64,000 nucleotides of DNA from Bog-532 sp963830385. GTDB taxonomy: Bacteria; Actinomycetota; Actinomycetes; Streptosporangiales; Streptosporangiaceae. The stretch spans positions 558,001 to 622,000 of the forward strand of contig CAWHMD010000008.1 of NCBI GenBank assembly GCA_963830385.1, in the 5' to 3' direction. Numbering within the stretch: the stretch's first letter is position 1; each line of letters opens with the position of its first letter. The notes under the pieces were generated by a model that saw only the letters and a program-made list of their open reading frames with translations, was not told the DNA's origin and did no database searches. A program made the translations under genes and the position numbers. Shown piece by piece: positions 1 through 7,444 of the stretch.

Positions 1-1062
1 GACGACGAAACCCGAATCTATCGGCTCGAACGCCGCCCCTTCCAGTGACGTCTGTACCGCCACCATCACCTCGAGGACATGCTCGGCCAGCTCCCCGGAC
101 GCCCGCGGCGGTTCACCCGCGCGCAGCCGCCGGGCCAGGTCGAGCACGCCCAGCCCGCGCCCGGCCGACGCGCCCGCCGACGGGATCGTCTCCCAGCTGC
201 TGGCCCGGCCGCGTCCGTGGATGCGGATGTCGCCGTCGAACTGGTTCGGGTCCGGCACCGCCATCGTCGCCTCGGTGCCGGTGATCTCCACCATCCCGTG
301 CCGCGGGAGCGGCGAGTCGAAGCTGAACATCAGCGAGGCGGCCCCGCCCGCCTCGTACTCGACCAGCGCGCCCACGTGGGTGGGCACGTCGACCGCGAAC
401 TTGGTGCCGGCCTTGGGCCCGGAGCCGATGACCCGGATGTCGGACGCGCGGCGGCCGACCGCCGCCACCCGCGAGGCGGGCCCGAAGATCGAGGCCAGCG
501 TCGAGAAGTAGTACGGGCCGAGGTCGAACAGCGGGCCCGCGCCCGGCTGGAACAAAAACTCCGGGCTGGGGTGCCAGCTCTCCGGCCCGGGACTCTGCAT
601 CAGGGTCAGCGCGGTCTGCGGGGTGCCGATCGCGCCCTGGGCGATCAGCCGCCGGGCGGTCTGCAGGCCCGCGCCGAGCACGGTGTCGGGCGCGCAGCCG
701 AGCCGGACCCCGGCCCGTTCGGCCTGGGCCAGCAGGGCCTGGCCGGTGGCCGGGTCGGTGGTGAGCGGCTTCTCGTTCCACACGTGCTTGCCCGCGCTGA
801 TCGCGGCCGAGGCCACCTCGGCGTGCGAGACCGGCAGGGTCAGGTTGACGACGACCTCCACGCCCGGGTGGTCCAGCGCCTGGTCCAGCGATCCGGAGGC
901 GCCGATCCCGAACCGGTCCGCCTGGGCCCGGGCCCGGTCCACTTCAAGGTCGGCGCAGAACAGCACGTTCAGGTCGGGGAACGAGGTCAGGTTGGGCAGG
1001 TACTCCTCGCTGACCGTGCCGCAGCCGACGACCGCCACCCCCACCGGGCCGGAGCTGGCCAC
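1..1062 (-). CDS. Gfo/Idh/MocA family NAD(P)-dependent oxidoreductase (3' end cut by window)
   Basis: Reading begins at GTG (1062-1060), 3 nt after the stop of the isomerase gene, and stays open to base 1, so the C-terminus lies outside the window after about 354 codons. The N-terminus has the Rossmann motif VAVVGCGTVSEEY. The middle carries the family signature for the substrate lysine, HVWNEKPLT. Family members oxidise or reduce sugars, inositols and keto-glycosides with NAD(P). No signal peptide is seen, so the enzyme is cytoplasmic. It is the second gene of an operon with a TIM-barrel isomerase, divergent from a LacI regulator; such pairs occur in inositol and 3-keto-sugar catabolism. The exact substrate cannot be read from the sequence. 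Confidence 0.87.
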   Translation of the reverse strand, partial: MASSGPVGVAVVGCGTVSEEYLPNLTSFPDLNVLFCADLEVDRARAQADRFGIGASGSLDQALDHPGVEVVVNLTLPVSHAEVASAAISAGKHVWNEKPLTTDPATGQALLAQAERAGVRLGCAPDTVLGAGLQTARRLIAQGAIGTPQTALTLMQSPGPESWHPSPEFLFQPGAGPLFDLGPYYFSTLASIFGPASRVAAVGRRASDIRVIGSGPKAGTKFAVDVPTHVGALVEYEAGGAASLMFSFDSPLPRHGMVEITGTEATMAVPDPNQFDGDIRIHGRGRASSWETIPSAGASAGRGLGVLDLARRLRAGEPPRASGELAEHVLEVMVAVQTSLEGAAFEPIDSGFVV

Positions 1063-1065
1063 CGT

Positions 1066-1896
1066 TCAGCTCCCGTCCGCGGTCGCCGGCGCGGCTGGCC
1101 CGAGGGGGTCGGCGGCCCCGGGCGCGTCGGCCAGGCCGTGGTTGACCAGCCAGGTCAGGCTTTCGGCGACCGCCTCCAGCACGTCGGTGGCGCACGCGTC
1201 GAACTCGACCACATGCCACTCGACGGCCGGGTTCGCGGCCAGGATCTCGGCGATCGGCATCTTCCCGGCGCCGAGCACGGTGTTCGGGTCGTCCTTGGTC
1301 ACCGGGCCGTCCTTGACGTGGAGGTAGCGCACCCGCGGGCCGAGCCGCCCGAGCAGTTCGGGCACCGGCTGGCCGCCGACGGCCGCCCAGTAGGTGTCGA
1401 CCTCGAGGATCACCTCGGGATCGAGCTGGCCGGCCAGCACCTCCAGCGCCGGCCGGCCGCCGACCAGCGTGGACAGCTCGAAGTCGTGGTTGTGGTAGCC
1501 GAGCCGCAGCCCGTGCTGGGCCGCGCGCCGGGCCGCGTCGTTGAGATCGGCGGCCACCGCCCGGATCCCGTCCGCGTCGGCGAACCGGGGCGGCGGGATG
1601 TGCGGCACGATCACCGTGCCCGCGCCCACCGCGACGGCCCCGGCCAGCGCGGCCCCGGCGTCGTCCCCGAACGGCCGGGTGTGGACGCTGGAAACGGCCA
1701 GCCCGGCCTCATCCAGCTCGGCCCGCAGCGTATCCGGGTCGGTGAGCACGTCGAACGGCTCCACCGCCCGGTAACCGAACCCGGCCAGCCGCTTCAGCAC
1801 CCCCGGGCGGTCCGCCGCGAGCTGTTCCCGCACCGAGTACAGCTGCACGGCTACCGGCCGGTTCCCGCCCGCTGCCGCTGGAGTGCTCATTTCCAC
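1066..1896 (-). CDS. Sugar phosphate isomerase/epimerase (AP endonuclease 2-type TIM barrel)
   Basis: A 276-residue protein (274 if the ATG at 1890 is used) of the xylose-isomerase-like TIM-barrel family. Motifs seen are the N-terminal VAVQLYSVREQL, GYHNHDFE (metal-binding His/Glu), EVDTYWAAVGG and YLHVKDGP, in the order expected for IolE/IolI-type epimerases and keto-sugar isomerases or lyases. It is cytoplasmic and probably metal dependent. It is the first gene of a two-gene operon with the oxidoreductase downstream. A palindrome at 1924-1935, 28 bp upstream of its start, suggests control by the divergent LacI regulator. The substrate is unknown; recently described 3-keto-glycoside lyases belong to the same fold and have the same neighbour type. 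Confidence 0.85.
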   Translation of the reverse strand: MEMSTPAAAGGNRPVAVQLYSVREQLAADRPGVLKRLAGFGYRAVEPFDVLTDPDTLRAELDEAGLAVSSVHTRPFGDDAGAALAGAVAVGAGTVIVPHIPPPRFADADGIRAVAADLNDAARRAAQHGLRLGYHNHDFELSTLVGGRPALEVLAGQLDPEVILEVDTYWAAVGGQPVPELLGRLGPRVRYLHVKDGPVTKDDPNTVLGAGKMPIAEILAANPAVEWHVVEFDACATDVLEAVAESLTWLVNHGLADAPGAADPLGPAAPATADGS

Positions 1897-1923
1897 CGTC
1901 CCTGATGACTTGTGCCGGATTAA

Positions 1924-1935
1924 TTTTTCGAAAAA
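1924..1935. promoter_or_regulatory. Operator-like palindrome between isomerase and LacI genes
   Basis: TTTTTCGAAAAA is a perfect 12-bp palindrome with a central CpG, as is usual for LacI-family operators. It lies 28 bp upstream of the isomerase start. A shorter copy, TTTCGAAA, lies at 2038-2045 and overlaps the ribosome binding site of the regulator itself, which would allow autoregulation. Assignment to this regulator is inferred from position and symmetry. Confidence 0.6.
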
Positions 1936-2055
1936 GTTTTAGCCGTGGTTTTGCTCACGGTACGTCCGGTGGTTAGCTGGGTCAACGGTCTCTGTGACGT
2001 CTTTTGATCACCGTGACGGCCGATCGATGGGACGTTTTTTCGAAAGGAATGCGCT

Positions 2056-3135
2056 ATGCCTCGGGAGGCGGGACGGAGCACCCTGACCGGGATCGCGGCC
2101 GAGGCGGGCGTGTCGGTCTCCACCGTGTCCAAGGTGCTCAACGGCCGCACCGACGTCGCCCCGGGCACCCGTGACCGGCTCACCCGGCTGCTGCGCAGCC
2201 GGGGATACCAGATCGTCCCCGGCATGCGCTTCGGCGTGGTCGACCTGCTGGTCGGCAACCTGCACGGCCCCTGGGCGGAGGAGCTCATCCGCGGCGCGGT
2301 GGACGCGGCCCGCGAGGCCGGACACAGCATCGTGGTCACCCCGGTCAGCACCGGCGCGGAGTTCAGCGAATGGCTGGAGCGGACCGCCCGGCGCGGCACC
2401 GACGGCCTGATCAGCGTGCTCTACCTGCCCACGGTGGCCCAGCGCCAGCGGCTGGCGGCCGCCCACATCCCGCTGATCGTGGTCGACCCGCCGATCGAGC
2501 CGGGCAGTGCTGGCCAGTCTGGCAGTGCCGGCCAGGCGGGCGGGGACATCCGCTCGGTCGGCACCACCAACTGGCAGGGCGGCCTGACCGCCACCCGCCA
2601 CCTGGCCGAGCTCGGGCACCGGCGGATCGGCGCGATCGGCGGCCCCGAGCGGTTCTGGTCCGCGAACGCGCGGCTGGACGGCTACCGGACCGCGCTGATG
2701 CGGTCCGGCCTGCCGGTCGACGAGGACCTGGTGGTGCGGGGCGAGTTCGCGGTCCCCGACGGCCGGGACCTGGCCCGGGTGCTGCTGGACCGGCCCGATC
2801 CGCCCACCGCGATCGTGGCCGCCAACGACAACCAGGCATTCGGCGCGCTGCAGGCCCTCGGCGAGCGCGGCCTGCGCGTCCCCGACGACATCAGCCTGGT
2901 CGGTTTCGACGACGCGGTGGCCGCCTGGGCCACCCCGCCGCTGACCACCATCCGCCAGCCGCTGGGGGCGATGACGGCGGCCGCGTTCCGCATGCTGCGG
3001 ATGGACGCCGACGGGGTGGCGGCGCAGCCCCAGCACGTGGAGCTGGCCACCACGCTGGTGGTGCGCGAGAGCACCGGGCCGCCCGCGACGGCGGCCCGGC
3101 CGGGCGGGCCGGGCGGGCCGGGCGGGTCAGCCTAG
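2056..3135 (+). CDS. LacI family transcriptional regulator
   Basis: A 359-residue repressor-type protein. The N-terminal helix-turn-helix (about residues 8-30) reads TGIAAEAGVSVSTVSKVLNG, followed by the hinge region and a periplasmic-binding-protein-like effector domain ending near residue 345. Late motifs are VAANDNQAFGAL and DISLVGFDD. AAAGGA at 2043-2048 lies 7 nt before ATG. It is divergent from the oxidoreductase/isomerase operon, so a sugar or cyclitol effector is likely. Two oddities: an 18-bp tandem duplication (2503-2538) adds a GSAGQS/GSAGQA insert in the effector domain, and the 3' end is a GC-rich repeat coding for Gly-Gly-Pro units. Its HTH closely resembles that of the LacI regulator at 38859-39920. 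Confidence 0.93.
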   Translation: MPREAGRSTLTGIAAEAGVSVSTVSKVLNGRTDVAPGTRDRLTRLLRSRGYQIVPGMRFGVVDLLVGNLHGPWAEELIRGAVDAAREAGHSIVVTPVSTGAEFSEWLERTARRGTDGLISVLYLPTVAQRQRLAAAHIPLIVVDPPIEPGSAGQSGSAGQAGGDIRSVGTTNWQGGLTATRHLAELGHRRIGAIGGPERFWSANARLDGYRTALMRSGLPVDEDLVVRGEFAVPDGRDLARVLLDRPDPPTAIVAANDNQAFGALQALGERGLRVPDDISLVGFDDAVAAWATPPLTTIRQPLGAMTAAAFRMLRMDADGVAAQPQHVELATTLVVRESTGPPATAARPGGPGGPGGSA

Positions 3136-3320
3136 GAGCTGGCCTTGGCGGGCACAGCGGCGCTGGCGGTGGCCGGAGGCGGACGCCGATGCCGCCGCGG
3201 CGGCGGCGGGCCGGGTGACGCTGGTGCAGCCTGCCGGCGCGGCCGCCAGCGCGGCTGCCGCCCGGGCGGTGGCGGCCGGGTACTTGCTGCGCACAGAATC
3301 CCCGGCGAGCCCACCCCGCG

Positions 3321-3668
3321 TCAGCGCTTGGCGGGCAGCGATCGAGCGTAGGCGGTGCCGCGCTCGACCCAGGGAATCAGCCCCTCGTCGCTGTCCACCT
3401 CGGCGGCGCCGACCCGCAGCCACCCGGGCATCGGCCGGCCGCGCATCACCGCCACGGTGGCCGCGGTCGAGCCGGTCAGCCGCTCGGTGTCGGCCGGATC
3501 GACGCGGACCAGCACGCCACCCTGGCCGCTGGCCGAGATGGCCATGTTGCCGCCGATGAGGAAGGCCAGCCCGCCAAACATCTTCTTCTCGGTCAGCGCG
3601 GCGGCCAGCGCCGGGTCACCGCCGATGAGCATCCGGATCCGGTCCGCCAGCTCCTGGTCGTAGGCCAT
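3321..3668 (-). CDS. TfoX N-terminal domain-containing protein
   Basis: A 115-residue protein made almost entirely of a TfoX-N domain: MAYDQELADRIRMLI, then KKMFGGLAFLIGGNMAISAS, with the typical MFGG turn near residue 30. In gammaproteobacteria TfoX regulates competence; the short actinobacterial stand-alone copies have no established function. TAGGCT lies 6 nt upstream of the ATG on the minus strand (3675-3680), so the gene is probably transcribed leaderless. About 185 bp separate its stop from the convergent LacI gene; an in-frame low-complexity continuation there is not convincing as coding sequence. Confidence 0.85.
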   Translation of the reverse strand: MAYDQELADRIRMLIGGDPALAAALTEKKMFGGLAFLIGGNMAISASGQGGVLVRVDPADTERLTGSTAATVAVMRGRPMPGWLRVGAAEVDSDEGLIPWVERGTAYARSLPAKR

Positions 3669-4268
3669 AGCCGGAGCCTAGCCAGCCCCACCGACAAACG
3701 GCGCCGGGGCAGCCTCATGAGCCCCACGTGGCTGGGTGTACGCGGGGTTTGGGTACGTTTTCCCGCACATGCTGCGGCGCACATGCTGCGGCAAAACGTA
3801 CCCACATCGGAAGTCCACACTCACTATTGAGGTCCGGGCGGGCGATGGGCTTGTGGAGGCTCATGGGGCGGCAGTGTCACTCGTGGCTTGTGGCTGCTGG
3901 GGCTGAGGTGGCCGCTGTGGCTGGTGAGCTCGAGAGCACCGGAGGCAGTCCATACCTGGTTGGTGGGACTCGTGGGGCTCGTGAGGCTGGAGGGTTCAGG
4001 AATGCGGCGCGCGCCCGACGCTTCTTGCTGTTATCAGTCCGGAGGGTGGACGGGGCGGGAGCCTGGCGCGAAAGCCGTCCGCAGGTGGGCCGGCCCGGTG
4101 AGAGGAGCCCAGCGGGAGGGCAGCCCGGAGGGTGGGCGGGGGCCGGCGCGAGGGCGGCGTGGTGCGAGGCGGTCCGGCGTCCTGGTGGGCGGGCGGGCGG
4201 CTAGGATACCTTGATGTCGAGGTAAATTCGCGGGGCGGCAGCCGGCGCGGGGACGGGAGCGGGCAACG
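3669..4268. other. 600-bp gene-free region with G/T-rich strand bias
   Basis: No open frame here has plausible codon use or a recognisable product. The first part holds the inverted repeat at 3750-3804. From about 3840 to 4200 the plus strand is rich in G and T, with many TGGCTG, GTGGCT and GAGGCT words, and looks non-coding. TAGGAT at 4202-4207 is a possible -10 element for the methyltransferase downstream. Confidence 0.6.
3750..3804. repeat. Perfect 12-bp inverted repeat enclosing a 14-bp-period direct repeat
   Basis: TGGGTACGTTTT (3750-3761) is exactly repeated in inverted form as AAAACGTACCCA (3793-3804). Between the arms is a 15-nt unit, CGCACATGCTGCGGC, present twice (3764-3778 and 3778-3792). 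Each unit can form its own small hairpin (CCGCA/TGCGG around CATGC). This nested symmetry resembles a dispersed REP-like element or a multi-site operator. No protein is encoded across it. Confidence 0.75.
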
Positions 4269-5060
4269 ATGGCGGACGCGACGACCAGGTTCTCCGGTTA
4301 TGCCAGTGACTACGACCGGGTGCGGCCCCGGCCGCCGGCGTTGCTGGCCGAGGTGATCAGCCAGTGGGCGCAGGTCTCCCACCCCGCCGTCGTCGACATC
4401 GGGACCGGCAGCGGGCTGTCGCTGCTGCCGTGGACCGGCCGGGCGCGGTCGGTGATCGGGGTCGAGCCGTCCGGGCCGATGCGCGAGATCGCCGGGCGGC
4501 GGGCGGCCGGCCTGCCCGACCGGGACGTTTTCACCGTGGTGGAGGGGCGCGCTGAAGAGACCGGGCTACCAGGCGGATCGGCCGACATCGTCACCGCCAG
4601 CCAGGCGATGCACTGGTTCGACCCGGCCCAGGCGCTGCCGGAGATCGCCCGGCTGCTGCGGCCGGGCGGGGTGCTGGCCGCCTACGACTGCGACTGGCCG
4701 CCCTGCGTGGACTGGGAAGCCGACGCCGCCTACCTGGCCTACGAGGAACGGATGCGGGCGATGGAGGACCGGCTGCCCCAGCCGCCGCAACGGGCCGCCA
4801 AGGAGGAGCACGCGGAGCGGATGCGCGCCAGCGGCCTGTTCCGGTTCGTGACCGAGATCGCGCTGCACAGCCGGGAGGAGGGCGACGCGGACCGGCTGGT
4901 GGACCTGGCCCGCAGCCAGAGCGGCACGGTCGAGCTGCTGAACGGCGGGATGTCGGAGGACGAGCTGGGGCTGACCCGGCTGCGCGAGGTCGCCGCCCGC
5001 CGCATCCCGCGCCCGGTGCCGTTCTGGTGGACCTACCGGATCCGGCTGGCCGTCCGCTGA
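4269..5060 (+). CDS. Class I SAM-dependent methyltransferase
   Basis: A 263-residue protein with the seven-strand methyltransferase fold. SAM-binding motif I is VVDIGTGSGLSLL (about residues 41-53), followed by the acidic residue after strand 2 (VIGVEPSG). A post-motif stretch ASQAMHWFDPAQALPEIARLLRPGG is typical of UbiE/TAM-like small-molecule methyltransferases. The N-terminal FSGYASDYDRVRPRPPALL is the usual lead-in. It stands alone between a gene-free region and an exporter, so no pathway is indicated. The substrate is unknown. Confidence 0.87.
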   Translation: MADATTRFSGYASDYDRVRPRPPALLAEVISQWAQVSHPAVVDIGTGSGLSLLPWTGRARSVIGVEPSGPMREIAGRRAAGLPDRDVFTVVEGRAEETGLPGGSADIVTASQAMHWFDPAQALPEIARLLRPGGVLAAYDCDWPPCVDWEADAAYLAYEERMRAMEDRLPQPPQRAAKEEHAERMRASGLFRFVTEIALHSREEGDADRLVDLARSQSGTVELLNGGMSEDELGLTRLREVAARRIPRPVPFWWTYRIRLAVR

Positions 5061-5121
5061 GCCACCAGGCCGCGGAGCCACCAGCCCGCTGCTGAACCAC
5101 CAAGCCGCCGCTGAGCCACCA
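5059..5121. repeat. Imperfect tandem repeat after the methyltransferase stop codon
   Basis: GAGCCACCA or GAACCACCA occurs four times, beginning at 5059, 5075, 5094 and 5113 (spacing 16, 19 and 19 bp). The first copy begins inside the stop codon of the methyltransferase, and three copies are preceded by T, repeating the TGA. It looks like local slippage duplication of the gene end. Confidence 0.6.
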
Positions 5122-5140
5122 AACCCGCCGTCCGGCGACC

Positions 5141-5153
5141 CGAACTTCGTTCG
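5141..5153. promoter_or_regulatory. CGAAC-N3-GTTCG inverted repeat upstream of the MFS gene
   Basis: CGAAC (5141-5145) and GTTCG (5149-5153) form an inverted repeat with a 3-nt spacer, about 50 bp upstream of the possible -10 box TATGCT (5191-5196). It resembles a LexA box, but the spacer is one base too short. A local regulator site for the exporter is possible. Confidence 0.4.
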
Positions 5154-5204
5154 CAAGGCAAATATTTGTGTTCTAACAAGTTCTTGCCGCTATGCTTGGG
5201 AGAC

Positions 5205-7121
5205 GTGCGGAAATCGGCTGAGCAAGGACACATCACGAGCGCAGGAACCGTGGAACGGGACAGCGGCGGCGACCTGAAGAGCGGCAGCTACAAGTGGGTC
5301 GCGCTGTCCAACACCACGCTCAGCATGACGATGGCCACGATCGACGCCTCGATCGTCATCATCGCGATGCCCGCCATCTTCCGCGGCATTCACCTGAACC
5401 CGCTCTCCCCCGGCAACATCAGCTACCTGTTGTGGATGATCATCGGGTACCTGCTGGTGCAGTCGGTGCTGGTGGTCACGCTCGGCCGCCTGGGCGACAT
5501 GTTCGGCCGGGTCAAGATCTACAACATGGGCTTCGTGGTGTTCACGCTGGCCTCGATCGCGCTGTCGCTGGACCCGTTGCTGGGCGGCGCCGGCGCGCTG
5601 TGGCTGATCTTGTGGCGGGTCGGGCAGGCGTTCGGCGGCTCGATGCTGATGGCCAACTCGGCCGCCATCCTCACCGACGCGTTCCCGGCCAACAAGCGCG
5701 GCATGGCACTCGGCATCAACCAGATCGCCGGCATCTCCGGCACGTTCGTCGGGCTGCTGCTGGGCGGCCTGCTGGCTGCCTGGGACTGGCGGGCGGTGTT
5801 CTGGGTCAACGTGCCGATCGGCGTGTTCGGCACGATCTGGGCGTACCTGAGCCTGCACGAGATCGCCACCACCCAGAAGGCCAAGATCGACTGGTGGGGC
5901 AACGTCACGTTCGCGCTCGGGGCCGGGCTGCTGCTGGTCGCGATCACCTACGGCATCCAGCCCTACGGCGGCAGCGCCACCGGCTGGGGCAACCCGCTGG
6001 TGCTGGGTGGCCTGATCGCGGGCGTCGTGCTGCTGGCGCTGTTCTGCTGGATCGAGAACAAGGTGCCGGATCCGATGTTCCGGATGCGCTTGTTCAAGAT
6101 CAGAGCCTTCGCCTTCGGGAACCTGGCCTCGCTGCTCGGCGCGATCGCCCGCGGCGGCCTGCAGTTCATGCTGGTCATCTGGCTGGCCGGGATCTGGCTG
6201 CCGCTGCACGGCTACAACTACATCGACACCCCGCTGTGGGCCGGCATCTACATGCTGCCGCTGACCGCGGGCTTCCTGATCGCCGGGCCGATCTCCGGCT
6301 GGCTGTCGGACAAGTACGGCCAGCGGCTGTTCGCCACGCTCGGCCTGCTGGTGGCGACCTGCGCGTTCATCGGGCTGATGTTCCTGCCGATCGTGTTCCC
6401 GTACTGGGCGTTCGGCACGCTGATCTTCTTCAACGGGGTCGGCTCCGGGCTGTTCGCGTCGCCCAACACCTCGGCCATCATGAGCTCGGTGCCGGCCAAC
6501 CGGCGCGGCTCGGCGTCCGGCATGCGCTCGACGTTCCAGAACGCCGGCATGTCGCTGTCCATCGGCATCTTCTTCTCGCTGATGGTGGCGGGCCTGGCCA
6601 GCACGCTGCCCAAGACCCTGACCTCGGGCCTGACCGCCCAGGGGGTGCCGCTGGACGTCGCGTCCAAGGTGGCGCACCTGCCCCCGGTCAGCACGATGTT
6701 CGCCGCGCTGCTCGGCTACAACCCGGTCCACAACCTGCTCGCCCCGACCGGGGTGCTGAGCAAGCTCACCCCGCAGCAGGTCGGCACGCTGACCGGCAAG
6801 CAGTTCTTCCCGCACGTCATCTCCGCGCCCTTCCACCACGGCCTGATCATCGTGTTCACCGCGGCCGCGATCATGTCGTTCGTCGGCGCGGTGGTCTCGC
6901 TGATGCGCGGCAAGCAGTTCTACTACGAAGAGCCCGGCAGCGTCCCCAGCCCGAGCGTCTCCGGCCCGGCCGACTCCGGGCAGCCGGTCGCCCCGGAGCC
7001 TTTTCCCAGCGGAAAGGAAAATGGCGCCACGGGGAGGGCCGCCACGGCGGCCGGCCGGAACGGGACGGGGGCCGCAGCCGATGACGCGGCCGCCCGGCCC
7101 GGTCGCGGCGGGCGCGGATAG
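5205..7121 (+). CDS. MFS transporter, DHA2 (14-TM drug:proton antiporter) family
   Basis: About 638 residues with the DHA2 pattern: TM1 with DASIVIIAMPAI, motif A in the first cytoplasmic loop (GRLGDMFGRVKIYNMG), and GISGTFVGLLLGGLLAAWDWRAVFWVNVPIG for motif C and TM5-6. There is a long extracellular loop before the last helix and a Pro/Ala/Gly-rich C-terminal tail of about 60 residues. It is an inner-membrane exporter of hydrophobic compounds. An upstream ATG at 5166 is in frame, but 5166-5204 looks like promoter: TATGCT at 5191-5196 lies 8 nt before the GTG at 5205, which fits leaderless translation. GTG at 5250 is another option. No adjacent regulator gene is seen. Confidence 0.88.
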   Translation: MRKSAEQGHITSAGTVERDSGGDLKSGSYKWVALSNTTLSMTMATIDASIVIIAMPAIFRGIHLNPLSPGNISYLLWMIIGYLLVQSVLVVTLGRLGDMFGRVKIYNMGFVVFTLASIALSLDPLLGGAGALWLILWRVGQAFGGSMLMANSAAILTDAFPANKRGMALGINQIAGISGTFVGLLLGGLLAAWDWRAVFWVNVPIGVFGTIWAYLSLHEIATTQKAKIDWWGNVTFALGAGLLLVAITYGIQPYGGSATGWGNPLVLGGLIAGVVLLALFCWIENKVPDPMFRMRLFKIRAFAFGNLASLLGAIARGGLQFMLVIWLAGIWLPLHGYNYIDTPLWAGIYMLPLTAGFLIAGPISGWLSDKYGQRLFATLGLLVATCAFIGLMFLPIVFPYWAFGTLIFFNGVGSGLFASPNTSAIMSSVPANRRGSASGMRSTFQNAGMSLSIGIFFSLMVAGLASTLPKTLTSGLTAQGVPLDVASKVAHLPPVSTMFAALLGYNPVHNLLAPTGVLSKLTPQQVGTLTGKQFFPHVISAPFHHGLIIVFTAAAIMSFVGAVVSLMRGKQFYYEEPGSVPSPSVSGPADSGQPVAPEPFPSGKENGATGRAATAAGRNGTGAAADDAAARPGRGGRG

Positions 7122-7135
7122 CTTAGGCTGGCGTC

Positions 7136-7363
7136 ATGCCGCGCTATGAGTACCGCTGCCGCGCCTGTGGCGACACGTTCGAGGTGACCCGCCCGATGAG
7201 CGAGTCCTCGGCCCCCTGCGCCTGCCCAGCCGGGCACGACGACACGGTGAAGCTGCTGTCCACCGTGGCCGTCGGCGGCCGCGGCGCAGCTGGCGGCCCG
7301 GGCGCGGCGCCGATGGGCGGTGGCGGTGGCTGCTGCGGCGGGGCCTGCGGCTGCGGCGGCTGA
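7136..7363 (+). CDS. FmdB family zinc ribbon protein
   Basis: A 75-residue protein beginning MPRYEYRCRACGDTFEV, the FmdB/CxxC_CxxC_SSSS signature, with Cys8 and Cys11 as the first metal pair and Cys28/Cys30 as the second. The rest is a Gly- and Cys-rich tail. Such proteins are presumed zinc ribbons; their role is not established outside formamidase regulation. TAGGCT at 7124-7129 lies exactly 6 nt before ATG, so the gene is probably leaderless. Confidence 0.88.
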   Translation: MPRYEYRCRACGDTFEVTRPMSESSAPCACPAGHDDTVKLLSTVAVGGRGAAGGPGAAPMGGGGGCCGGACGCGG

Positions 7364-7444
7364 CGCCGGCGGCTGAGACACCCGGGAAACATTTCCGTCA
7401 TTTCGGGTAATGAGTTCGGAATACGTCCAGGTTAAGCTGCGAAC

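Noticed and set aside
3127..3423. 98-codon minus-strand frame downstream of the TfoX gene
   Set aside because: Mostly Ala/Arg low complexity, overlaps the TfoX C-terminus, and has no ribosome binding site; although its neighbour frame ends in the CTAG at 3132, I cannot support a protein.
3728..4204. Plus-strand frames in the gene-free region
   Set aside because: Poor third-position bias, Trp/Gly/Arg-rich products and no initiation signals.
5141..5153. LexA box before the DHA2 exporter
   Set aside because: The two CGAAC/GTTCG halves are spaced by 3 rather than 4 bases, which breaks the dimer geometry; kept only as a generic inverted repeat.
5190..6839. 549-codon minus-strand frame opposite the DHA2 exporter
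   Set aside because: Composition is Gln/Arg/His/Asp-rich shadow of the exporter codons; the plus strand has clear membrane protein motifs.
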